64,000 nucleotides of DNA, taken from NCBI GenBank assembly GCA_047602465.1, contig JASGHF010000001.1, positions 992,001-1,056,000 on the forward strand. Reading direction: 5' to 3'. Below the pieces are notes generated by a model, which was given only the letters and a program-made list of their open reading frames with translations, made no database searches and had not been told where the DNA came from. This DNA is from JADZAI01 sp047602465 (GTDB lineage Bacteria; Pseudomonadota; Alphaproteobacteria; Micropepsales; Micropepsaceae). This document shows, piece after piece, positions 35,121 through 43,456 of the stretch (positions are counted from its first letter, which is position 1; the number at the start of each line of letters is the position of its first letter). The position numbers and the translations under genes were made by a program.

Positions 35121-35948
35121 ATGACTGCTACGCAACGCGAACTGCCGCTCCGTCCGGGGCCGCTCGCGCCGGCCCGCGCCTTTGTGGAAAGCGCGCGCTT
35201 TCAGAACTTCATCATTCTGGTGATCCTGGTGAACGCGGTGACGCTGGCGCTGGAGACTGCGCCCGCCACGGTCGGCCCCTTCCTTGAGGTGCTGAGCATC
35301 GTCGACCAGGTCTGCCTCGGCATCTTCGTCGCCGAACTGCTCACCAAGCTCGCCGTCTATCGCCTCGATTTCTTCAAGAGCGGGTGGAACTGGTTCGACT
35401 TCATCATCGTGGGCATCTCGCTCGTCCCGGCGGCGGAATCGCTGTCGGCCCTGCGCGCGCTCCGCATCCTGCGCGTTCTGCGCATCGTCTCGATCATCCC
35501 CAGCCTCCGCCGCGTGGTGGAAGCCGGCATCCGCGCTTTGCCCGGCATGGGATCGGTGCTGCTGGTGATGGCGATGCTTTTCGTCATCGGCGCGGTCGTC
35601 GCGACCAAGCTCTACGGCCCGACCTTCCCGCAATATTTCGGCACGATGGGCGAGTCGCTGTTCAGCCTCTTCACCGTCATGACGCTGGAGGGCTGGCCCG
35701 ATCTCGCCCGCGAGGTGATGGAAGTGCATCCCAATGCCTGGGCCTTCTTCATCCCCTTCCTGGTCATCACGGCGCTGATGGTGCTCAACCTGCTCCTCGG
35801 CGTCATCGTGAACGCGATGGAAGAAACGGCGCAGGAAGAAGAGGCGAAGCTGGAAGAGGTGGAGCGCGAGCTGAACGCGGCGCTCCTCGCCGAAATCCGC
35901 CAGCTCCGCGCCGACCTCGCCGTCACACGGGACGGCAAGCCGGTCTAG
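35121..35948 (+). CDS. Single-domain voltage-gated cation (sodium-type) channel
   Basis: 275 residues from ATG 35121; ATG 35109 in frame is also possible. S1 FQNFIILVILVNAVTLALE; S2 IVDQVCLGIFVAELLTKLAV; S3 WNWFDFIIVGISLVP; S4 with five arginines spaced by three (ALRALRILRVLRIVS); S5; pore helix and filter TVMTLEGWPD; S6 ITALMVLNLLLGVIVNAM; then a C-terminal acidic coiled coil (QEEEAKLEEVERELNAALLA) for tetramer assembly. NaChBac-type channels have TLESW in the filter; here the residue after Glu is Gly. Ion selectivity therefore needs testing, but fold and assembly look intact. Confidence 0.92.
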   Translation: MTATQRELPLRPGPLAPARAFVESARFQNFIILVILVNAVTLALETAPATVGPFLEVLSIVDQVCLGIFVAELLTKLAVYRLDFFKSGWNWFDFIIVGISLVPAAESLSALRALRILRVLRIVSIIPSLRRVVEAGIRALPGMGSVLLVMAMLFVIGAVVATKLYGPTFPQYFGTMGESLFSLFTVMTLEGWPDLAREVMEVHPNAWAFFIPFLVITALMVLNLLLGVIVNAMEETAQEEEAKLEEVERELNAALLAEIRQLRADLAVTRDGKPV

Positions 35949-35956
35949 GCGGCGTC

Positions 35957-36003
35957 TCCTCCCCTGTCATTCATGGGAGGAGTTCCGACGGCGCGGGCGG
36001 CTA
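35957..36003. repeat. Degenerate palindromic repeat (family R3-like)
   Basis: CTCCCCTGTCATTCATGGGAGG then TTCCGACGGCG, between the channel and the first BLUF gene; may act as a terminator-like hairpin between convergent genes. Confidence 0.5.
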
Positions 36004-36417
36004 GGCCGCGGCCACCGCGCGGTGCGTCCGCGCATGGACCGGCAGGGCATGCTTCAGCGCCCCCACCAGCATCGGGATCGCCCGCGCGTCGAACATGCGC
36101 TCCGGCGCCGTCAGGCGCGCGATATCCAGTTCGGCCAGCGCCAGGTTCATGCCGGCGAAGTCGCGGCCGTTCACCTCGTCGTCCTGCAGCAGGCGGATAT
36201 CGCGGTGGCGGCGGTCGCGGCAGATGCGCCCGAAGGCGGCGCAGACATTGTCGCGCGGCCCTTCCAGCACCTGAAAGAAATACCCGCCGCCCTCGGCCAG
36301 CAGGCCGGTCAGCTGCATTGCGGCGTTATAGCGCCGCGCGGTCTCGGCCAGATGCGCGAGGCTCAGCGCGTCCAGCGGTTCGGCGGCGGTCGAGAGATAA
36401 CAAAGCTGGCGGATCAT
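36001..36417 (-). CDS. BLUF-domain blue-light sensor 1
   Basis: 138 residues, ATG at 36417. Flavin-site residues of BLUF are present: Tyr7 (RQLCYLST), Asn31 (RYNAAMQLTG) and Gln49 (YFFQVLEG), so it should bind FAD and show a red-shifted light signal. After the domain (about 95 residues) there is a short C-terminal helix and no output domain, so signalling must be through a partner. A second BLUF gene lies 64 bp upstream on the same strand. Confidence 0.94.
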   Translation of the reverse strand: MIRQLCYLSTAAEPLDALSLAHLAETARRYNAAMQLTGLLAEGGGYFFQVLEGPRDNVCAAFGRICRDRRHRDIRLLQDDEVNGRDFAGMNLALAELDIARLTAPERMFDARAIPMLVGALKHALPVHARTHRAVAAA

Positions 36418-36480
36418 GCGCTTCGTCCCCTTGAAGCAGGGACAAAGCGTAAGGCCGTCAAAGTTTACGAAGGATAAACC

Positions 36481-36900
36481 TTACGCGGCTTTCAGCACCT
36501 GCGCGCCGAACGCGGCTTCGCGCGCATCGCCCAGCACGGCGGCGATGGTGCAGGCGGGCATCGCGCCGTTGCGGGCGCGGGCGGCGATCAGATGCGCGGC
36601 GTCGGGGTCCAGCGTGCGGAACGCCATCGTGGTGCCGCAGAAGCTGCGCTCGTCCACCATGATGTCCTGCAGCACGCGGACCGAACGGTGACGGTCGTCG
36701 GCGGCGATCTTCGCCATCAGCGCTTCGATCGCTGCGGGCGCGCCTTCCAGGATCTGCAGGAACAGCGTGCCGCCATGCGCCAGAAGTCCGGTAATGCCCT
36801 TGTCGCCATTCTTCGCCCGGGCGGTGTCGAGGATCGCCGTCAGATCGGCGTCGGAGCCAGGATTGCGGGCGGTGCTCAGGTAAACAACTTGGCGAATCAT
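36481..36900 (-). CDS. BLUF-domain blue-light sensor 2
   Basis: 139 residues from ATG 36900 (AGAAGG upstream); a longer frame to 36948 is less likely because the BLUF domain begins exactly at this ATG. Tyr7 (RQVVYLST), Asn31 (RAKNGDKGITG) and Gln49 (LFLQILEG) are conserved. Stand-alone BLUF like its neighbour, from which it differs widely, so the duplication is old. Both precede a PAS histidine kinase on the same strand, a possible downstream partner. Confidence 0.94.
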   Translation of the reverse strand: MIRQVVYLSTARNPGSDADLTAILDTARAKNGDKGITGLLAHGGTLFLQILEGAPAAIEALMAKIAADDRHRSVRVLQDIMVDERSFCGTTMAFRTLDPDAAHLIAARARNGAMPACTIAAVLGDAREAAFGAQVLKAA

Positions 36901-37040
36901 AGCGGGCCTTCTGCTCAGCGGAGCCTCCTGATCTAGAGGCCTCAACATTTATGGCTTATGAACGAAATGGGGCGGCGATGCGGCTGTATCCGTCACACCG
37001 GGCCGTCCGGCCGATCACTGAATCTTTCAACCGGTAACAG

Positions 37041-38738
37041 CTACTCCGCCGCTTCCGCGAACCGGCTCTGCGGCGTCATCGGCAGGAAGGCGCGCACCGT
37101 GGTGCCTTCGCCCAGCGCGCTCTCGATCTCCAGCCGCCCGCCATGCATCTCGACGAACGAGCGCACGAGGCTGAGGCCAAGCCCCGTGCCTTCATGCTCG
37201 CGGGTATAGGCGCCCGCCGCCTGCTCGAACGGCTTGCCCAGCCGCTTCAGGTCTTCCTCGCCGATCCCGACGCCGTCGTCGGCGACGCCCAGCCAGAACC
37301 AGCCCGCCTTGGTCGCGGTCGCGATCTCCACCGTCCCGCCCGCCGGTGTGAACTTGATGGCGTTGGAGAGAAGGTTCAGCAGGATCTGCTTCAGCGCCCG
37401 CCGGTCGGCGACAAGACCCGGCGCGGCGGCCAGGTTCGCGGTCAGCGTCACCTTCTTCTTCTCGGCCGTCACCTTCACCGTCTCCAGGCACTTGGCGATC
37501 AGCTCGCCTGCATCCACCGGCTCCGGCGTCAGCTCGAACTTGCCCGCCTCGATCTTCGACATGTCCAGCACGTCGCCGATCAGGTCCAGCAGATGCCGCC
37601 CGCTGTCATGGATAAGGCCGGCATATTCCTTGTACTTGGGCACCGTCACGGCGCCGAACATCTCCTGACGCATCACGTCGGAGAAGCCGATGATCGCGTT
37701 CAGCGGCGTCCGCAGCTCGTGGCTCATATTCGCGAGGAAAGACGACTTCGACGAATTCGCCCGTTCGGCGAGATCGCGCGACCGCGCCAGCTGATCCTCG
37801 AAGGCGCGCCGCACCGAGGTGTCGCGGCCCACCGCGACGATATCCACCTCGCGCCCCCACGCGCCGTCATTCACCGGGTCGCAGCGGAACTCCATCCAGG
37901 CCAGGCCCCCGCCGCCGCGCATCATCCGCACCTCGGCCGAGGTCGGCCGCTTCAGATGCGCCGCATCCAGCAGCGTCTCCGACAGAACCGCACGGTCGCC
38001 CGGCGCGACGAAATCAAACACGCTGCGCCCCACCAGCGCCGCCGGATCGAAACCGAGCAGCCCGGCGCCCGCCGCCGAGACGAAGCGCAATTCGCCCGCC
38101 GGCGTCATCCGCAGGATCAGATCGCCCGCCCCTTCCGTCACCGCCTGAAACACCAGCGCCCCGCGCCGCGCCGCCGCCTGCGCGTTCCGCTCGGCCCGCG
38201 TCACCGACCAGATCGCCGCGCCCGCATAGGCCCCCGCCGCCAGCGCCACCAGCGTGCGCACCAGCGCCGTATCCGCCGCCGGCAACAGCGGCGCTGCGGT
38301 CAGCCCCGTGGGCGCGATCAGCGCCAGGGTCATGATGCCGAAGGCCGTCGCCCCGGCGCTCCACAGGATCATGCGCGGCTGGCGCGTCAGCGCGCCATCG
38401 GCCGGCAGGACCAGCAGCCAGGGCAGGAAGGGCGAGGTCAGCCCGCCCGTCAGGCTGCAGAGATAGGCGATCAATAAAGTAAGGCTCGCCGTCGCCCCGG
38501 CCTTGGCCGCCGCATCGCGTTCGGGGTCGGCCGCGAGGAAGGCGAAGCCGGCATGGGCGGTCAGCCACAGGAAGGCGATGGTCTCGGCCCAGCCCGGCAT
38601 CGTCACGAACAGGGCATAGGCCAGAAGCGCCGCGAACCCGGCCGCCCCGCCCAGAAGCTGCCCCGTCATGAAGCCGCGATCCGGCGCGCGGCGCGGCGCC
38701 GCGCCGAGCATCGCTGAGATTTGCCGGAAAACCGCCAT
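37041..38738 (-). CDS. Membrane PAS sensor histidine kinase
   Basis: 565 residues from ATG 38738 (GTG 38750 possible). The N-terminal 190 residues hold about six hydrophobic segments (GGAAGFAALLAYALFVTMPG, IAFLWLTAHAGFAFLA, ASLTLLIAYLCSLTGG and others), followed by a PAS domain (ILRMTPAGELRFVSAAGAGL, IVAVGRDTS). HisKA has the phospho-His in FLANMSHELRTPLNAIIGFS (about residue 340); HATPase_c has QILLNLLSNAIKFTPAGG, GVADDGVGI and GTGLGLSLVRSF. No receiver or regulator gene is adjacent, so it is an orphan kinase, similar in form to PleC/DivJ-type kinases. Signal unknown. Confidence 0.92.
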   Translation of the reverse strand: MAVFRQISAMLGAAPRRAPDRGFMTGQLLGGAAGFAALLAYALFVTMPGWAETIAFLWLTAHAGFAFLAADPERDAAAKAGATASLTLLIAYLCSLTGGLTSPFLPWLLVLPADGALTRQPRMILWSAGATAFGIMTLALIAPTGLTAAPLLPAADTALVRTLVALAAGAYAGAAIWSVTRAERNAQAAARRGALVFQAVTEGAGDLILRMTPAGELRFVSAAGAGLLGFDPAALVGRSVFDFVAPGDRAVLSETLLDAAHLKRPTSAEVRMMRGGGGLAWMEFRCDPVNDGAWGREVDIVAVGRDTSVRRAFEDQLARSRDLAERANSSKSSFLANMSHELRTPLNAIIGFSDVMRQEMFGAVTVPKYKEYAGLIHDSGRHLLDLIGDVLDMSKIEAGKFELTPEPVDAGELIAKCLETVKVTAEKKKVTLTANLAAAPGLVADRRALKQILLNLLSNAIKFTPAGGTVEIATATKAGWFWLGVADDGVGIGEEDLKRLGKPFEQAAGAYTREHEGTGLGLSLVRSFVEMHGGRLEIESALGEGTTVRAFLPMTPQSRFAEAAE

Positions 38739-38750
38739 TTCTGGCTTCAC

Positions 38751-39050
38751 CCACCTTCTTGGGAGGTAAGGAATGCCTCACCGCCGTTAAGGATGGCTGA
38801 ATCGAACGCAAGTTCATTTCCGATTTACTAAGGTAAATAGATCGTATTTGAACGAAATTTAATCCGAATTTACCGACAATTCGCCGACAATAAGCGAAAA
38901 ATTACAACATAGATCGCGATAATTCCCTATCTATACTGTTTCAACAGCGGACTTTCAGCAAACTACTTGCAAATTTAGCGGTCCAGTTCACCGCAATTCA
39001 GTGCCCTCGCGGCAATATCCCGCCATCGAATTGGCAGGGTGCTTGTTCCC
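38751..39050. other. AT-rich intergenic region with candidate promoters
   Basis: About 300 bp without a gene and clearly richer in A/T than its surroundings, lying between divergent genes. A TTAA-N7-TTAC pattern (38859-38873) is one base from the CtrA consensus TTAA-N7-TTAA. No RNA structure or repeat recognised. Confidence 0.5.
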
Positions 39051-39338
39051 ATGGTTTTCCTTCTTCGCGCCGGCTTCTGGATTGCGGTGGTCGCCTTCTT
39101 CATGCCGGGCGACAAAGCCGCCGACAGCCTGACCGGCGGTGCGCGCCAGGCGGCGGTGCAGGCTGTCAGCCTCGCCCAGGGCGATGTCTACGCCGAAGTC
39201 GCCGATGTCTGCGCCTCCGACCCCGCGCTCTGCAGGGCCGGCATGGATGCCGTCGATGCGGCCCAGGATCTCGCCGTTCAGGGCCTCGACGCCCTCGCCG
39301 CCGCACTCGATGCCGAAAGCGCAATCTCATCTAACTGA
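39051..39338 (+). CDS. DUF5330-like small membrane protein
   Basis: 95 residues from ATG 39051 (an in-frame GTG at 39039 is less likely). N-terminal membrane segment FLLRAGFWIAVVAFFMPG, then an Ala-rich part with paired cysteines (VCASDPALCRAGMD). The layout resembles DUF5330 proteins of alphaproteobacteria (function unknown). Single gene with a strong terminator. Confidence 0.7.
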   Translation: MVFLLRAGFWIAVVAFFMPGDKAADSLTGGARQAAVQAVSLAQGDVYAEVADVCASDPALCRAGMDAVDAAQDLAVQGLDALAAALDAESAISSN

Positions 39339-39389
39339 TCGGGCAATCAAGCGGGCCATCCCCCTTTTCCGGTCCGCTCCACTGGCGAA

Positions 39390-39425
39390 GGCCCGTTCGT
39401 TGAACCTCAACGGACGGGCCTTTGT
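39390..39425 (+). terminator. Terminator after the DUF5330-like gene
   Basis: Stem GGCCCGT (39390-39396) with ACGGGCC (39414-39420), continued by GTTG/CAAC after a two-base mismatch, then TTTG. Confidence 0.75.
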
Positions 39426-39479
39426 CGTTCACGCCCTTCTTACCTCCCGCCCAACCATGGCGGCTGCTAGGGTCACGCC

Positions 39480-40601
39480 ATGCTGAAACAGATCGCCTTC
39501 GCCGTCTTTCTCGCCGCCGCGTCCCTGGGCGCCGCCGACGCGCGCAGCTTCACCGAGGATCTCGCCGCCTGCAAAGACGGGCCGGACCCCAAGGCCCGCG
39601 CCGAGGCCTGCGCCGCCGCCATAGAGGCGGGCGAGCTTCAGGGCGACGCCCTCGCCGCCGCCTTCGCGCAATACGGCATGGCGCTGTTCGATTCCGGCGA
39701 GCATCAGCGCGGCCTCGCCGCCGCGACCGAAGCCATGCGCCTCAACCCCGACGCCGGACGCTACGCCTTTCTGCGCGGCGTCATGCACCACCAGCTCGCC
39801 GACTGCCCCAACGCGCAGGCCGATTTCGACCGCGCCCTCTCGCTCGGCGAAGCCCGGCCCGAGGCCTTCATCTATCGCGCCGAATGCTACCGCAAAGAGG
39901 ATGCGCTGAGGGCGCTCGGCGATTTCGACATGGCGATCAGGCTGGCGCCCGAATCCGCCGACGCACATTTCGGCCGCGCCGCCGCGCTCGCCGAACTCGG
40001 CCGCAAGAACGATGCGCGCGCCAGCGCCGAGACCGGCCTCTCGCTCGCGCCTGAAAAGCCGGAATCCTATGTGCGCCGCGCCTTCGTCCACGCCAGCTTC
40101 AAGGACACCACGCTCGCCAAGGCCGATCTCGCCCAGGCGCTCACCCTCGACGCCGACTTCATCCCCGCCCTCGCCGCCCTCGCCGAGCTGACCTACACAG
40201 ACGGCCAGCTCGACGCCGCGCTCGGCTATTACGACCGCATCCTCAGGATATCGCCGGACAATCCCGGCATCCTCAACAATCGCTGCTATCTCGCCGCCGA
40301 GATGAACCGTCTCGACGAGGCGCTGCAGAACTGCGACGCCTCGATCGCCAGTGAAGCGACCGAGATCAATCTCGACTCGCGCGGCTTCGTTTACCTCAAG
40401 CGCGGCGATGCGGAGAAAGCGCTCACCGATTTCGACGCGGCGCTGAAGCTCGATCCCAAAGCGCCGGCTTCGCTCTATGGCCGCGGCGTGGCCCTCGCCC
40501 GTCTCGGCCGCCTCGACGAAGGCAAGGCCAACACCGGCGCCGCCGCCATCCTCGATCCCGAAATCGCCGCCTTCTACGACAAGAACGGGCTGAAGCCGTA
40601 A
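39480..40601 (+). CDS. Periplasmic tetratricopeptide-repeat protein
   Basis: 373 residues with signal peptide (QIAFAVFLAAASLGAADA). About eight TPR units run from residue 50 to 360, for example ALFDSGEHQRGLAAATEAMR, ALRALGDFDMAIRLAPESAD, ALGYYDRILRISPDNPGILN and VYLKRGDAEKALTDFDAALK. TPR arrays act as protein-docking scaffolds; the partner is unknown. Neighbours give no clue. Confidence 0.88.
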   Translation: MLKQIAFAVFLAAASLGAADARSFTEDLAACKDGPDPKARAEACAAAIEAGELQGDALAAAFAQYGMALFDSGEHQRGLAAATEAMRLNPDAGRYAFLRGVMHHQLADCPNAQADFDRALSLGEARPEAFIYRAECYRKEDALRALGDFDMAIRLAPESADAHFGRAAALAELGRKNDARASAETGLSLAPEKPESYVRRAFVHASFKDTTLAKADLAQALTLDADFIPALAALAELTYTDGQLDAALGYYDRILRISPDNPGILNNRCYLAAEMNRLDEALQNCDASIASEATEINLDSRGFVYLKRGDAEKALTDFDAALKLDPKAPASLYGRGVALARLGRLDEGKANTGAAAILDPEIAAFYDKNGLKP

Positions 40602-40727
40602 GCGCGTCCCACGCGGCGGCCGGCCCTTCTCCCGCTCGCGGGAGACGCCGTGGCGCGCGAAGCGCCCAAAGGCGTTCGTCTTCAACGAGCGCGTGACAGA
40701 CGAGGGTGTCTGCCGCACCCTCCGCAA

Positions 40728-41219
40728 ATGCCCGACACGCACGATCCGACATTCGACCCCGAAGCGCACCGCCTCGCCCCGCCCCGCTGGTTCGACGATC
40801 TCACCATCGGCGAGGCATTTCCCCTGCCGTCCCGCACGCTCGGCGACGGCAATTTCGCGGCGTTCCAGACCGTCAGCCTCGACAATCACCCGATCCACTA
40901 CGACGTCGAATATTGCCGCAAGCGCGGGCTGAAGGCCCCGCTCGCCCACGGGCTTCAGGTGCTCAGCTTCACCGCTGCCGGGGCCGGCCTCTTCCCGCAC
41001 CAGATCGGCGATGCGTTGCTCGGCTTCGTCGAGGTCAATGCGAAATTCCTGAAAGGCGTGTTCCCGGGCGACACGCTCTATCCGAAACTCGTCATCACCG
41101 GACTGACGCCGCAACGCACCACCGGCCTCTGCGTCATGCGCGCCACCGTCCACAACCAGCATGGCGAGATCGTGCTTGAGGGCCAGCACACCTACCTCAT
41201 CAAGCGCCGGGCGGGCTGA
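40728..41219 (+). CDS. MaoC-like (R)-hydratase / dehydratase
   Basis: 163 residues from ATG 40728. Hot-dog fold MaoC pattern: RWFDDLTIGEAFPLPSRTLG, the catalytic pair in FAAFQTVSLDNHPIHYDVEY (Asp/His), APLAHGLQVLS, and the end HNQHGEIVLEGQHTYLIKRR. Members hydrate enoyl-CoA or related thioesters. Its last 20 bases overlap the 3' end of the convergent DUF6456 gene. Confidence 0.88.
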   Translation: MPDTHDPTFDPEAHRLAPPRWFDDLTIGEAFPLPSRTLGDGNFAAFQTVSLDNHPIHYDVEYCRKRGLKAPLAHGLQVLSFTAAGAGLFPHQIGDALLGFVEVNAKFLKGVFPGDTLYPKLVITGLTPQRTTGLCVMRATVHNQHGEIVLEGQHTYLIKRRAG

Positions 41220-41988
41220 CGGCCTCCGCCGCCGCCATCCATGCCTCGATGCGGCCCGGCCGGCGCGCGCCGCTGGTCAGGCCGTAATGCTCCGCCAGAC
41301 GCTGCAGCCCCATCCGCAGCAGCGCCTTGCCCGCACGCCGCGGCCAGCCGAGCCTCTGCTCGGTCACGGTCAGGCCGTGCGACAGACAGACCGTCTCGAA
41401 CAGCATGTCCTTTATGCCCGGCCCCGCCGCATCCAGCGCCGCCATCACGCGCCGCCGCGCGTCCAGCGCCGCGCCGCTCAGGCGTTCGGGGGCATCGCCA
41501 TCGACCGGCGTGCCGCGCACCGGCACGCTCACATCCAGCGTCAGGCGCGGGCGGAAATGCGCGGCCTCGAAATCGGCTTCCAGCCGCGCCGCCGCCTCAC
41601 GCTCCTGCGGGCCGAGATAAGGCCGCCCGCGCGCATCGCTCACACGGCCCAGCCAGTCCAGCACGCTCGCCGCGCCGTCGCGCACCGGCTCGCCCTTCAG
41701 CGCGATGATGTCGCCATGCTGGGCGCGGAACGGGTCCGCCGCCGCGCCGTCGCGCGCGACGAACGCCCGGCCCTGCGCCGTCAGGGCGAAGCATCCCTCC
41801 GGCGTGCGCGCGATCCATCCCTCCGCCGCCATCGCCGTCACGCCTTCGGCGCTCACCGTCAGCCGCGCCTTGCCGCCCCGGCGCTGCGCCAGGACGAAGC
41901 GTCCCGCCCGCGGCTCCAGCACCGACGCCCCCAGATGGCGCAGCACGCGCCGCGCTTCACGTCCGGTCTCATTGCTGGTCATGGCCAT
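41200..41988 (-). CDS. DUF6456 regulator-like protein; candidate GTA activator
   Basis: 262 residues from ATG 41988 with ribosome site GGGAG. The GTG at 42012 would sit at the expected transcription start and is not used. Residues 1-100 look like a winged-helix region (LTVSAEGVTAMAAEGWIART). The second half is DUF6456: RPYLGPQEREAAARLEADFE, LFETVCLSHGLTVTEQRLGW and ALLRMGLQRLAEHYGL. From memory, DUF6456-type sequence is related to the GTA activators GafA/GafY-GafZ; this needs checking. Its promoter resembles the two GTA promoters in this window. If the link holds, it would be the GTA activator. Confidence 0.85.
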   Translation of the reverse strand: MAMTSNETGREARRVLRHLGASVLEPRAGRFVLAQRRGGKARLTVSAEGVTAMAAEGWIARTPEGCFALTAQGRAFVARDGAAADPFRAQHGDIIALKGEPVRDGAASVLDWLGRVSDARGRPYLGPQEREAAARLEADFEAAHFRPRLTLDVSVPVRGTPVDGDAPERLSGAALDARRRVMAALDAAGPGIKDMLFETVCLSHGLTVTEQRLGWPRRAGKALLRMGLQRLAEHYGLTSGARRPGRIEAWMAAAEAVSPPGA

Positions 41989-42018
41989 CTTCGCGCTCCC
42001 GTTCCAATTCACCGGGAT

Positions 42019-42073
42019 ATAAGATAGTTATCCTATCCAGCGCGCGCAAGAGGAAAATGGACTATTTTCCTAG
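42019..42073 (-). promoter_or_regulatory. DUF6456 gene promoter with GTA-like upstream element and two inverted repeats
   Basis: Minus strand: -35 TTGCGC (42044-42049), 17-bp spacer, -10 TATCTT (42021-42026). The element CTAGGAAAATAGTCC upstream corresponds to CTAAGAAAATAATCC at the GTA promoter, and the -35 region shares CCTCTTG. AGGAAAAT-N5-ATTTTCCT (42051-42071) is a perfect inverted repeat; ATAAGATAG-TTATCCTAT (42019-42036) is an imperfect one over the -10. Confidence 0.68.
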
Positions 42074-42093
42074 TCACGAAACATGACGGGGCA

Positions 42094-42615
42094 TTACATC
42101 GCCGTCGCGTATATCCGGGCCGGCTCCGCCGCGCGCGGGCGGGCCGTCATGCGCTCCATCGGCAGGAAGCGGTCATAGCCCAGGATCGTCGTCACCCGGC
42201 CGTCCGGTCCGGCCAGCGGCAGGCGCAGCCAGGCCTGCAGCACCGCCGGCTTCTCGCGCCAGGCCAGCTTGGTATAGCCCTGCGCCGGGGCCGCATCGTC
42301 GGCGATGCCGTCATAGATCTCGCGCCAGAACGCGGCCTGCTCGCCGAAGGCGATGTCGTTCAGATAGCGGCCGGTCAGTTCCTCGCCGAAGACCTGGCGC
42401 AATCCGGTTCCCGCCAGACGGAAACGGAAACGGCGGGCGCAGAGGCCGACATCGATCAGGCTCACCATCGGCAGACGGCGCACGATGGCGGCGGGGCTGA
42501 AATCGCATCTGGCGGGAATCTCCTCGCCGCGCTTCAGCCGCAACCAGTACTCATAGACTTCGCGCTGGTCGCCCAGCATCGCGTCGGTCTCGAGCAGTCC
42601 CTGAAATGAACCCAT
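42094..42615 (-). CDS. PAS_5 domain protein
   Basis: 173 residues from ATG 42615 (GTG 42633 in frame). The single domain is of the PAS_5 type common in alphaproteobacteria: YEYWLRLKRGEEIPARCDFS, FRFRLAGTGLRQVFGEELTG, FWREIYDGIADDAAP, and the end VTTILGYDRFLPM. No output domain. Ligand and partner unknown; it may work as a sensor for another protein. Confidence 0.88.
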   Translation of the reverse strand: MGSFQGLLETDAMLGDQREVYEYWLRLKRGEEIPARCDFSPAAIVRRLPMVSLIDVGLCARRFRFRLAGTGLRQVFGEELTGRYLNDIAFGEQAAFWREIYDGIADDAAPAQGYTKLAWREKPAVLQAWLRLPLAGPDGRVTTILGYDRFLPMERMTARPRAAEPARIYATAM

Positions 42616-42833
42616 GCCGTGCGGTGCCCCCACCCGCTAGTCCCGATGCAACGGCGCTCCCCAGCGCTCTTCACATGCTGTTAACCATGGGGTGATTTGC
42701 GCGAGGCCACAAGCGCGAATTGCCTCTAACGCATTGATTTAACGCACTTTTTCATTTCGCATCCGATTTCGATCCGCACCCGGAGACTCCTCCGGGCGCG
42801 AATTGATCCGTAGGCGGACGAAATGACGCAGGC

Positions 42834-43439
42834 CTATTCGGCGGCGCAGGCGCAGTCGCCGAACACGTTCGGGTCCAGCGTGCGGAAATAGGCGGTCAGC
42901 GCCTCGCCGATAATGTCCTGGCTCGGCTTCCTCAGCTGCGCCGAGGCGATCTTCAGACGCACGAAATGGCTCTGCTTCAACCGCACCGACACATGGAAGC
43001 GGCGCGCCGGATCGCCATTGGCGGCGTTCGCCACCGAGCATGCCGCCGCGGGTTGTCCGCAACCGCCGCCCTGTTCCGTCCCGCGAGGGGGAAGTGGGGA
43101 CGTGAACGCCTCGGGCCGGGGGGTGGCCGAAGGGGGCGGCGGCGCGGATTCGAATGAGAAGCCGGCACGCGCGAGTTTCGCGGCGGGCGGGAACAGCGGC
43201 GCGTTGGCCTCGGGCTTCTGCGCCAGGATACCCGCATGGCGATCCGGCGCGGCGGGCGGCGGAGACGGCGGCAGGATATCCACGGCCCTGGGCGCCGCCG
43301 CTTCAACCGGTGCGGGCGGTTCTACCGGCTCGTCGTTGAAGAAACGCGGATTGCCGCCGGCATGGCTCGCCATGGCGGGCTGGGCCGCGCCCTTGCGCGC
43401 CAGCAGTCCCGACGAGAGAGACGCGAAACGATAAGACAT
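42834..43439 (-). CDS. Proline-rich protein with C-terminal ribbon-helix-helix-like segment, partner of ParA-type ATPase
   Basis: 201 residues, ATG at 43439. Residues 1-135 are Pro/Ala-rich and probably disordered (APRAVDILPPSPPPAAPD). The C-terminal 60 residues (ARRFHVSVRLKQSHFVRLKI then PSQDIIGEALTAYFRTL) read like a ribbon-helix-helix DNA-binding fold. The gene lies 18 bp downstream of a ParA-type ATPase gene, as with ParA/ParG-type partner pairs. DNA binding is inferred from sequence pattern only. Confidence 0.7.
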   Translation of the reverse strand: MSYRFASLSSGLLARKGAAQPAMASHAGGNPRFFNDEPVEPPAPVEAAAPRAVDILPPSPPPAAPDRHAGILAQKPEANAPLFPPAAKLARAGFSFESAPPPPSATPRPEAFTSPLPPRGTEQGGGCGQPAAACSVANAANGDPARRFHVSVRLKQSHFVRLKIASAQLRKPSQDIIGEALTAYFRTLDPNVFGDCACAAE

Positions 43440-43456
43440 TCTTCCCCCTCAACGCT

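Noticed and set aside
42634..42833. CtrA sites (TTAAC halves) between PAS_5 and the ribbon-helix-helix gene
   Set aside because: The half sites are not spaced by seven bases, so they do not fit the consensus.
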